A stretch of DNA of 14,875 nucleotides from Planctomycetota bacterium (GTDB lineage Bacteria > Planctomycetota > Phycisphaerae > FEN-1346): the NCBI GenBank assembly GCA_026386995.1, contig JAPLMO010000139.1, positions 1-14,875 of the forward strand. The letters are read 5' to 3'. Numbering within the stretch: position 1 is the first letter of the stretch; each line of letters starts with the position of its first letter. The position numbers and the translations under genes are program-made. Positions 7,323-12,362 of this stretch are shown one piece after another. The notes under the pieces were generated by a model that saw only the letters and a program-made list of their open reading frames with translations, had not been told where the DNA came from and searched no databases.

Positions 7323-8005
7323 AGGTCCCCTCCTTCCGGGGGAAGTTCGCCGGGAGGCCCTTCGTTGCCGGGGCCGAGTCCAAACCCATCTCCGAAGTCC
7401 CCAAACGGGTCCGACAAGGCGTCGTCGAACAAAGGTGAAGTCAACTCCGGCACAACATCCACCGGCGTGAGAGGAGCAACCTCCGCGGTGGATACAGTAC
7501 CTTCTGGGACAGCGGGAGACTCTCTCGGTACCAAGCCGCCTCTGACCTCATCAAACGTGAAGTCGGCCTGAACCTTCGCCTCCTTAGGCTGCTGAGGGGA
7601 ATCGAAAAGACTCGCCGGTCCAAACTGCCGGCTGGGTCCTTCCATGCTGCGGCCCTGCGGGGCCCTCCCCTGCATCGGTGGACCAAAATCCGGTTGGGGC
7701 GCCGACGGCTGGGACGGGCGCTGCACGGGCCTGTAGGCCGGACTGCCCGATTCTCCTGGCAACTCGTGCATCATGTGGTATGCGGGTTCGTCTTTCTGGA
7801 CCTCGGTCCCGCACAACCCGCATCGCCGGCTGTCTGCGACGGCCCCGAGGACAACAGCCGCCGGCACCAGCAGAATCGCACCAGTGGCCACGGCGGCCAG
7901 GGAACCCAGCACGCCGCCGGCAACCGAAAAGGCGGGAAACGGTCTGCTGGTTCCCCCATCCTCCGCACGATGCATCCGCGTCTTACAACCCTCGCAAACG
8001 AACAT
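7319..8005 (-). CDS. Membrane-inserted split zinc-ribbon protein with Pro-rich acidic tail
   Basis: A 228-residue protein I do not recognise. It starts MFVCEGCK (C4, C7). Residues 26-57 form a long Gly/Ala/Val hydrophobic stretch that could be one membrane span or a hairpin, and RRCGLCG (C62, C65) follows at once. The two CxxC pairs could therefore close one zinc site on one face of the membrane around a transmembrane hairpin. Residues 75-170 are Pro/Gln/Gly-rich and disordered. The last 60 residues are acidic with repeated DPFGDFGDGFG-like text, perhaps a flexible binding tail. The ATG at 8005 is chosen for its strong AGGAGGAG; an in-frame extension to 8122 lies inside the upstream gene. Its stop overlaps the start of the RING-like gene, which suggests the two zinc proteins work together at the membrane. 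Confidence 0.7.
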   Translation of the reverse strand: MFVCEGCKTRMHRAEDGGTSRPFPAFSVAGGVLGSLAAVATGAILLVPAAVVLGAVADSRRCGLCGTEVQKDEPAYHMMHELPGESGSPAYRPVQRPSQPSAPQPDFGPPMQGRAPQGRSMEGPSRQFGPASLFDSPQQPKEAKVQADFTFDEVRGGLVPRESPAVPEGTVSTAEVAPLTPVDVVPELTSPLFDDALSDPFGDFGDGFGLGPGNEGPPGELPPEGGDL

Positions 8006-8018
8006 CGGTCTCCTCCTC

Positions 8019-8264
8019 TTATAGATCCCGGTGCGGGTTATCCCGACGGCCGCTTCTGCCGTTCCGCGAACCCGATAGCACATCCTTGACGCCCCCGGCC
8101 AACATGCAGGCAACCATGACAAATGCCAGAAGCGCCATCCACCAGGTAGAAAACGCCGTCCCGCAGAAACTGAGGATCAATGCCGCTCCAACCACCCCTA
8201 CCACCAATGGCGCCGCCCACCGAACAATACGGCCAAGCAGAATCAGCCAGAGCAACGGTTCCAT
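8019..8264 (-). CDS. Small membrane protein (81 aa)
   Basis: A short hydrophobic protein. After an amphipathic start (MEPLLWLILLGRIVRW) come two predicted membrane spans, about residues 17-34 and 40-58, then a basic, polar tail (SGSRNGRSGRRDNPHRDL) that by the positive-inside rule would be cytoplasmic. The ATG at 8264 is set by a strong AAAGGAGG eight nucleotides upstream. The frame is open much further upstream, but that part has no ribosome binding site and lies inside the radical SAM gene. It is 64 nt after that gene and 13 nt before the split zinc-ribbon gene. No family recognised; a membrane anchor for the complex is a guess. Confidence 0.72.
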   Translation of the reverse strand: MEPLLWLILLGRIVRWAAPLVVGVVGAALILSFCGTAFSTWWMALLAFVMVACMLAGGVKDVLSGSRNGRSGRRDNPHRDL

Positions 8265-8328
8265 CTTGGTCCTCCTTTCTGAGCAGCCACGGAACGCGCA
8301 TGTGGAAGCAGTCCACACGGCCGCGCCG

Positions 8329-9012
8329 CTACCGCCAATTTCCTTCCCTCGTGTTCCTGCGACCCGGCTGCTGCCCAGCACTTGACCCCGTGCCAGACGA
8401 ATCATCCTTCCAGCCTGCCGGCGGTATGCCCAGGACTTCCAGCGTCCCGTCAGCCTGCATGCGTATCTCGAAGTCCTGACCAAGCGGCTGGTTCCAGGCC
8501 TCAACCTGACTGGCGTAACGGCTCGATAGCGCGACGAGCCGCTGGTTGTCGGAGCCGCGCCACGGTTTCGCAGTCGGCAGGTCCTGTCGGTACCGCCCTT
8601 CCATCACGAGGTCCGCCGAATACAAAAGCCACTGCGCGTAGGGCAAAACCCCTGAGACCAACTGCTCGACTATAAAGTTGCTATACACCATCACGCTCAG
8701 ACCCGCGCGGCGAACGCGCTGGGCAAGCACGCCCAGCGCACGTGCCTGGACGAACGGCTCGTAACCTGTTATTGTTAAGCCCTCAAGACCGCCCGTGGCC
8801 AGAATGCGGTGTTCAAGGTCCTCGATCAGCGTCCATTCGCAGTCCACGGACGATGAGAAGTCCGAGCTGTGGCAGCCTGGGCATTGGGGCGAGCATCCCT
8901 TGACCCAGAGGACGAACCGTTCGCCGGGGCCAAATGCCCGGCAGCGATCCACCAGGTGCGCGACCTTAACCGCATCCCGCCGTGAAAAGACTTCGGACTT
9001 GTGTTGTCTCAT
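8329..9012 (-). CDS. Radical SAM 4Fe-4S protein, NrdG-like single-domain type
   Basis: A 227-residue radical SAM enzyme. The cluster motif CSPQCPGC (C40, C44, C47; CxxxCxxC) is in LWVKGCSPQCPGCH, where activase-type (NrdG/PflA-like) proteins keep it. TITGYEPFVQARAL matches the GGEPF/GGEPL SAM-binding motif with Tyr in place of the second Gly, and GLSVMVYSNF is the next core strand. The family cleaves S-adenosylmethionine to a 5'-deoxyadenosyl radical and often installs glycyl radicals or modifies peptides; the substrate here is unknown. No glycyl-radical enzyme is nearby. The ATG at 9012 overlaps the stop of the E1 gene (ATGA), so expression is coupled. The C-terminal 40 residues are polar and probably disordered. 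Confidence 0.86.
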   Translation of the reverse strand: MRQHKSEVFSRRDAVKVAHLVDRCRAFGPGERFVLWVKGCSPQCPGCHSSDFSSSVDCEWTLIEDLEHRILATGGLEGLTITGYEPFVQARALGVLAQRVRRAGLSVMVYSNFIVEQLVSGVLPYAQWLLYSADLVMEGRYRQDLPTAKPWRGSDNQRLVALSSRYASQVEAWNQPLGQDFEIRMQADGTLEVLGIPPAGWKDDSSGTGSSAGQQPGRRNTREGNWR

Positions 9013-9980
9013 CGTACACCCCCGGTCGAAGGGTTTCGTTCTGACCAAAGACCCATGGTTCCCGACTCTCCGACACCCCAGCCCGTCATCTTCAGTTGCG
9101 AGCCCCGATGAATCAGCTCCGCTTGGAGCGTCTGGACGTCTACCACGTAATCCGTCTTGCCATCGACTTTGAGGTTCATCTCTTCACTGCCCGGCCGCGA
9201 TCTGGTAATCAGATTCCTCGTAGGGGAAACAGATGCCCCCTCCTTGTTGGCCGCCGAACCGCACATACAGCATGAAGGCAACCGTTCCACTCGTCGGACC
9301 ACATCGGGCATGAACCCGGCCAGGTGAAACTCCCGGTAGTTCCAGGCGATGGGCCTGTCCATGAACAACGCGTCCAGGGCGTAACCCGCAGCACCGGCCA
9401 CCAGCATTAGGATGTCCTTGATCGCCGGCGTTCCCGGACACGGGGCGCGATAGTTGGCCAGATCGTCGCGCAGTTTCCACTCCCGTGGAAAGGCGCAACG
9501 CCAGCACGCCTCGCCCGGCTTCTGGACATGCACATAGCCGCTGTCGCCGTTTCCGCTGACCGCCGTGGTAATCAGCGGGATTCCGGCGGCCAGCGCGTAG
9601 TCCGCGATCCCTTCGCGGGCCAGTTCGTCGTCGATACCGCTGATGATGCAATCGAAGCGGCCGACGAGGCCCGACTCGACCGCTTCAGCGAAGTTCAGGG
9701 CGATACCCGTCACCACCGTTCCCAGGAAACTCTCCGCGGCCTGATTCTTGGCGAGGCGGATGGCCTTGTTCTTCCAGAGATCGCGCCTGTAGAACTTCTG
9801 CCGGTTCAGATTGGAGGGCTCGACCGCGTCCTCGTCGCACAGGATCAACTCCCCCACACCTTTCCTCGCCAGGCACTCGCCGATGTGTGACCCCAGGCCG
9901 CCAGCGCCTGCGCACAGCGCCGTCACGCGTGACAACGCCTCCTGGGAGAAGCCCGGAATCTTCGACTGCCGGTCCTCCAC
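9009..9980 (-). CDS. ThiF/MoeB/E1-type Ubl-activating enzyme
   Basis: A 323-residue adenylating enzyme. It opens with EDRQSKIPGF, usual for ThiF-type E1s. The nucleotide-binding GAGGLG is at 25-30, followed by LCDEDAVEPSNLNRQ (47-61) and the RRDLWKNKA Lys segment (65-73), the ATP/Mg site of the family. APCPGTPAI (Cys181) sits where MoeB and E1 enzymes carry the thioester cysteine, so it may form a covalent Ubl intermediate. Zinc knuckles are CWRC (159/162) and CCMC (237-240). An 80-residue C-terminal extension of unknown fold could serve as a partner-docking domain like the eukaryotic UFD (inference). The start is uncertain: I take GTG at 9980, 31 nt after the JAB stop, because no ATG fits the frame. 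It is coupled to the radical SAM gene by an ATGA overlap. Confidence 0.9.
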   Translation of the reverse strand: MEDRQSKIPGFSQEALSRVTALCAGAGGLGSHIGECLARKGVGELILCDEDAVEPSNLNRQKFYRRDLWKNKAIRLAKNQAAESFLGTVVTGIALNFAEAVESGLVGRFDCIISGIDDELAREGIADYALAAGIPLITTAVSGNGDSGYVHVQKPGEACWRCAFPREWKLRDDLANYRAPCPGTPAIKDILMLVAGAAGYALDALFMDRPIAWNYREFHLAGFMPDVVRRVERLPSCCMCGSAANKEGASVSPTRNLITRSRPGSEEMNLKVDGKTDYVVDVQTLQAELIHRGSQLKMTGWGVGESGTMGLWSERNPSTGGVR

Positions 9981-10011
9981 ACCGCCACCATGCGCTCGAA
10001 TGCGTAATGGT

Positions 10012-10650
10012 CTACTCTTGTAGGTCTTCTTCTGTTTCCAGGCGGTAAACATTTTTTGCGACCTCCTTGACCCGCTTGCCCACCACCCGCACGTGAGGTT
10101 CCATCCTGTTTGCATAGAAACGAACGAATCGATCACGCGCGAAAATGCCGCCGAGGATATGGCCCCCGGACTTCTCCATCGCGTCCTGGGTCTGGCGGTC
10201 TGTGCCGCTCGGCTGCGTCGCAGAAGTGCCGTAGCCCGGATGGCTGTGGAAGTAGGCCAACGGAAGCATCCCGAAATCATTGAGCCGCAGTAGTTCCGTG
10301 GCCAGGGACTCGTTCGCCGCCTCGGCACCGGCCACGCTCTGGCGGCTCAGGCGAAGTGGAATGATCCGTTCCAGCACCCTCGTCTGGCTGAAGACCAGGC
10401 CCGTAAGCGCGTGCAGGCTCTCGTCGCCGGTCTTGGTCAGAAGCTTGAAGCAGTCGTGAAGAAGGAGGCTGCTAATAACGAAAACAGGCGCTCCGTCTCC
10501 AGGGACTAGCACTCGGGGCACGGCTCGGGGAACGGCCGGCAAAGTCGCACCAGGTTCTGGCGTACTATGCAAGATCCGCTGTAACCGGATCGCCAGCAGT
10601 TCGCGCCCCAACACGGACACGCCGATTCTGCGCTCACGCAGTCTGGCCAT
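10012..10650 (-). CDS. JAB/JAMM metalloprotease
   Basis: A 212-residue MPN+ protein. The zinc signature is complete: Glu77 in TGDESLHALTG, His135 and His137 in AYFHSHPGYG, and Ser148/Asp151 in PSGTD, i.e. E, then HxHP, then SxxD. The HxHP to S gap is slightly longer than usual. A core strand GGIFARDRFVRFYA follows. Prokaryotic JAB proteins in E1/Ubl operons trim the Ubl C-terminus or remove Ubl from targets. Here the Ubl needs two residues removed to expose Gly-Gly, which gives this enzyme a clear job. The first 50 residues are basic and Pro-rich and precede the domain. The ATG at 10650 has GGAGG nine nucleotides upstream and lies 17 nt inside the previous gene. TTG at 10656 is an alternative start. 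Confidence 0.92.
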   Translation of the reverse strand: MARLRERRIGVSVLGRELLAIRLQRILHSTPEPGATLPAVPRAVPRVLVPGDGAPVFVISSLLLHDCFKLLTKTGDESLHALTGLVFSQTRVLERIIPLRLSRQSVAGAEAANESLATELLRLNDFGMLPLAYFHSHPGYGTSATQPSGTDRQTQDAMEKSGGHILGGIFARDRFVRFYANRMEPHVRVVGKRVKEVAKNVYRLETEEDLQE

Positions 10651-11176
10651 GTTCAAATGCCTCCATCAACAGGGTCTCGATGTAAAAAATACCTGAGTTC
10701 AGATCACTCGGTAGTTGGGCGAAGTGGACCCGGAACTTACCGGGCTTGACCTCCGCAAAACAGGCTCCGTGGGGTCCGTTCAGAATCGCACCCGGAACAT
10801 CGTGGACGTAAAAGCCAAAATCGTACTGAGATGTCCACTTGATGACACCGTGACGCCTGCCCAGTCGCGTCTTGAAGTAGCCGAGGTAGAGATTGCTCTT
10901 CACCTGGCGCCAGCCGCGCAGCCTCCAGTAAGGGATGGCGGGGCGAGCACGCGGGTCGCTTAAAACAGTCACGCTCGGCGCCGCACTGCGAGGCATAACC
11001 TGCCCAACCGATCTCACCACCGCCGGAGGTGTGTTCGCCCTGACGAGCACCGCAGGCTGCCTGATGTGTGGTGCAGGAGGCGCGGGAACCGGACACCTCG
11101 GTTCCCGCGCGTTCCTCGCCTTGGCCGGCGGCGTGCCCAGAAAGAGGCTGCGCAGAAGTTCTGCCAGACCGCTCAT
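10634..11176 (-). CDS. Unrecognised 180-aa protein in the E2 position of the operon
   Basis: No known family recognised. Residues 1-75 are basic and Pro/Ala-rich, probably disordered. Residues 80-175 look like a compact alpha/beta domain: beta strands around YLGYFKTR (97-104), VIKW (111-114), FGFYVHD (120-126), CFAEV (139-143) and KFRVHF (147-152), then a helix SGIFYIETLLMEAFEH. Cys139 sits in GPHGACF, two residues after His136. Between a Ubl gene and a JAB gene an E2 would be expected, and an E2-like His-to-Cys pairing is tempting. However, the HPN motif and the long helices after the active site are not seen, so an E2 call is not supported. The ATG overlaps the Ubl stop (ATGA), so the two proteins are made together; a Ubl-binding partner or E2 substitute is inference. 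Confidence 0.75.
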   Translation of the reverse strand: MSGLAELLRSLFLGTPPAKARNAREPRCPVPAPPAPHIRQPAVLVRANTPPAVVRSVGQVMPRSAAPSVTVLSDPRARPAIPYWRLRGWRQVKSNLYLGYFKTRLGRRHGVIKWTSQYDFGFYVHDVPGAILNGPHGACFAEVKPGKFRVHFAQLPSDLNSGIFYIETLLMEAFEHGQTA

Positions 11177-11409
11177 TGTTCACCTCCCACCACCATCGGA
11201 GCGAAGGCAAACAGCCGTTCGCCGCTCTGCACGCTCCGCGTCACGTCGTGGTCTTGCGGAAGCACCTGGCGATCCGTGACCCGCGCCAGCTGGTAGTTGT
11301 CCAGCCCCAGCCGATTCACGATCGCTCTCGGCGTCGTGCCTTCCGTCGCCTTGACGCGCGTCTCCTGCCCCGTCATTCCGTTCACCACCAACAACGTTTT
11401 CTCTATCAT
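11173..11409 (-). CDS. Ubiquitin-like beta-grasp protein with C-terminal GGEQ
   Basis: A 78-residue protein with the order of a ubiquitin fold: hairpin TLLVVNGMTGQETRVKA (5-21), helix TPRAIVNRLGL (26-36), strand QLARVTD (40-46), DRQVLPQDHDV and final strand ERLFAFAPMVVGG (64-76). The end VVGGEQ carries the Gly-Gly used by E1 systems, followed by two extra residues, so it looks like a precursor needing cleavage after Gly76. The single domain and sequence are closest in style to YukD-like or multiubiquitin-type bacterial Ubls. The ATG at 11409 has a strong GAGGAGGAAGG upstream. It heads the nine-gene operon and is followed by an ATGA overlap. The JAB and E1 genes in the same operon support its role as a protein tag. 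Confidence 0.86.
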   Translation of the reverse strand: MIEKTLLVVNGMTGQETRVKATEGTTPRAIVNRLGLDNYQLARVTDRQVLPQDHDVTRSVQSGERLFAFAPMVVGGEQ

Positions 11410-11621
11410 CAGCCTTCCTCCTCGTATTCCGGCCTGACACCCCATGTGCAGGTCGTCGATCTCGTCGTGACCGTCAGCCCCCCGCTCCCATCCGAAGCGC
11501 TCGCCCCTCTCGAACCCGTAACATAGAAAAATCCGGCACCGGGGCCCTCCGGAGGGTCACCCGGCGCCTCGCTACAGCGGACACCAGTATCATTGATGGT
11601 TCCGCAGCCATCCGACCTCAC
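11409..11621 (-). CDS. Possible small ORF overlapping the Ubl start (70 aa)
   Basis: A GTG-started frame whose TGA overlaps the Ubl start codon (TGATG), an arrangement that often marks coupled genes. Against it: the GTG has no Shine-Dalgarno site and lies inside the 36-aa ORF, the peptide is Gly/Ser/Thr-rich with no recognisable domain, and it runs across a strong terminator-like hairpin. A competing 39-codon frame (11474-11593) starts by an ATGA overlap with the 36-aa ORF. At most one is real. Translation through this stretch would open the hairpin and favour Ubl expression, so it may matter as a regulatory leader rather than as a protein. Confidence 0.25.
   Translation of the reverse strand: MRSDGCGTINDTGVRCSEAPGDPPEGPGAGFFYVTGSRGASASDGSGGLTVTTRSTTCTWGVRPEYEEEG
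11527..11568 (-). terminator. Terminator or attenuator hairpin upstream of the Ubl gene
   Basis: Read on the - strand, GGCGCCGGG (11568-11560) pairs with CCCGGTGCC (11543-11535) with one G-U pair. Inside lies a perfect palindrome CCCTCCGGAGGG (11556-11545), and five U residues follow (11531-11527). Stem plus U-run is the form of an intrinsic terminator. It lies between the 36-aa ORF and the Ubl gene, 118 nt before the Ubl start, so the operon is either reached by read-through or started at an unseen internal promoter. Attenuation is inference. Confidence 0.6.
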
Positions 11622-11700
11622 GATCGGGCAGCCCCGTCAGTCGGCCTAATACCCCCAAACCTGTCGCATCCGCCAGCTTCCGCGTTCCCGCAAGGTTCAT
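11590..11700 (-). CDS. Short ORF with strong ribosome binding site (36 aa), leader or peptide
   Basis: A 36-residue ORF, starting MNLAGTRKLADATGLGVLGR and ending WLRNHQ. The ATG is preceded by TTAGGAGGGTGAAC, one of the best ribosome binding sites in the window. A promoter-like element ends 38 nt upstream (11739-11767) and a terminator-like hairpin lies downstream, so it has the layout of a leader peptide or an independent small gene. It shares the string VLGRL with the 49-aa ORF upstream, which might be chance. No known family. Possible roles are attenuation control or a small substrate for the radical SAM or E1 enzyme; neither is shown. Confidence 0.5.
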   Translation of the reverse strand: MNLAGTRKLADATGLGVLGRLTGLPDREVGWLRNHQ

Positions 11701-11738
11701 GTTCACCCTCCTAACTTGGTTTGCATGCCTGCCACCAT

Positions 11739-11767
11739 CTATAGGGAGCCGCAGCGTATTTCTGACA
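11739..11767 (-). promoter_or_regulatory. Promoter-like repeat, copy 1 (TGTCAG-N17-CTATAG)
   Basis: On the - strand TGTCAG (11767-11762), 17 nt, CTATAG (11744-11739). It sits 38 nt before the start of the 36-aa ORF. The exact 17-nt spacing shared with two other copies, and the position before short ORFs with strong ribosome binding sites, argue for a promoter, perhaps for an alternative sigma factor; a paired operator is possible. The spacer end GGCTCC is shared with copy 3. Confidence 0.6.
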
Positions 11768-11780
11768 AACGGAGCCGCTG

Positions 11781-11802
11781 AAAAAACCCGATGTCCTCCG
11801 GG
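11781..11802 (-). terminator. Weak intrinsic terminator candidate after the 49-aa ORF
   Basis: On the - strand CCCGG, a six-base loop, TCGGG (one G-U pair), followed by six U residues (11786-11781). The stem is short, though further GC-rich hairpins (for instance GGGCC/GGCCC with a GCA loop) lie just upstream. It would separate the 49-aa ORF transcript from the promoter-like element at 11739-11767. Confidence 0.4.
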
Positions 11803-11945
11803 CCGAACGTCGCGGGCCTGCGGCCCCCGGGGAGTCTGGACAACCAAAGGCCCGCACCATGACACCTTGATTGCAGCGATCCGCCAAGCCTTGGCATCGG
11901 TCTCGGACGCAGGCGCTGGCGGTTGGTTCAGGTGCTGCGGCTATG

Positions 11946-12095
11946 TCACCACCCGAACTTAAAATGCTTTAGACGACCCTCGGGAGAAACAGGAAGCGCC
12001 GTGGCGCCAGCTGGGGCCAGCACCAGACGAGTCAGCAACGATCCCGGCCGCGTACCGCTTCCGTTGGAACCGAAGAGCCGTCCGAGGACCGTCAT
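11946..12095 (-). CDS. Short ORF with strong ribosome binding site (49 aa)
   Basis: A 49-residue ORF starting MTVLGRLFGSNGSG and ending RLKHFKFGW. The ATG at 12095 has GAAAGGAG at ideal distance. Two tandem promoter-like elements lie upstream (12148-12176 and 12215-12243) and a terminator candidate downstream, so it looks like its own transcription unit. The frame is open up to 12350, but that part is low-complexity and contains the promoter-like elements, so the short form is preferred. Gly/Leu/Arg-rich with an aromatic end, no signal peptide and no Cys. Function unknown; a peptide substrate of the neighbouring enzymes is a hypothesis only. Confidence 0.5.
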   Translation of the reverse strand: MTVLGRLFGSNGSGTRPGSLLTRLVLAPAGATALPVSPEGRLKHFKFGW

Positions 12096-12147
12096 GGGTT
12101 TCTCCTTTCGGGCGATGCGTGTCTTGGAACCCTTTCCCTCCACCATC

Positions 12148-12176
12148 CTATAGAGCTGCCCTTCACGCTTCTGACA
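12148..12176 (-). promoter_or_regulatory. Promoter-like repeat, copy 2 (TGTCAG-N17-CTATAG)
   Basis: On the - strand TGTCAG (12176-12171), 17 nt, CTATAG (12153-12148), 52 nt before the ATG of the 49-aa ORF. The bases after the -10-like box (GATGGTGGAGG) resemble those after copy 1 (ATGGTGGCAGG), so the shared stretch extends into the leader. Confidence 0.6.
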
Positions 12177-12214
12177 CTGGTTTGTACGGAACCTCAAACA
12201 ACCGCACGACACCC

Positions 12215-12243
12215 CTATAGGGAGCCCCATCGAAACTCTGACA
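12215..12243 (-). promoter_or_regulatory. Promoter-like repeat, copy 3 (TGTCAG-N17-CTATAG)
   Basis: On the - strand TGTCAG (12243-12238), 17 nt, CTATAG (12220-12215). It lies 38 nt upstream of copy 2 in the same orientation, forming a tandem pair ahead of the 49-aa ORF. The end of its spacer, GGCTCC, equals that of copy 1. Confidence 0.6.
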
Positions 12244-12362
12244 GGCTTTGGCTCGCAGGCAGCAGGGAAAAAGGCAATCGTCGAAAAGAAGAGAAGGCGG
12301 ACCAGGAAGAAGAACAGCAAGAGGTAAGGTTCAAGGCCAGTAACCCACACAGCGTCAGGCTA

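Larger units (their letters stand above)
12096..12362. other. Gap between protease-like gene and short ORF
   Basis: No gene is supported here. Positions 12096-12243 hold the untranslated leader of the 49-aa ORF and two promoter-like elements. Positions 12250-12335 are strikingly purine-rich on the + strand, with runs such as GAAAAGAAGAGAAGG. No clear terminator for the upstream protease-like gene is visible. A + strand frame here encodes a Lys/Arg-rich peptide but has no start codon. Confidence 0.5.

Noticed and set aside
9981..10328. N-terminal extension of the E1 frame to 439 residues
   Set aside because: These 116 codons lie in the shadow of the JAB gene and have Arg/Ser/Trp-rich out-of-frame composition.
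10634..11176. Calling the 180-aa protein an E2 conjugating enzyme
   Set aside because: Only position and one His/Cys pair support it; no HPN motif and no helices after the cysteine as in UBC folds. Kept as a finding, not as an annotation.
12175..12327. A + strand frame ending in a Lys/Arg-rich tail (KKRRRTRKKNSKR)
   Set aside because: About 50 codons with no start codon or ribosome binding site, overlapping promoter-like elements on the other strand; its composition comes from the purine-rich tract.
11946..12350. A 134-residue version of the 49-aa ORF with a hydrophobic N-terminus
   Set aside because: The hydrophobic part comes from the pyrimidine-rich tract, the start is a GTG without a ribosome binding site, and two promoter-like elements lie inside.
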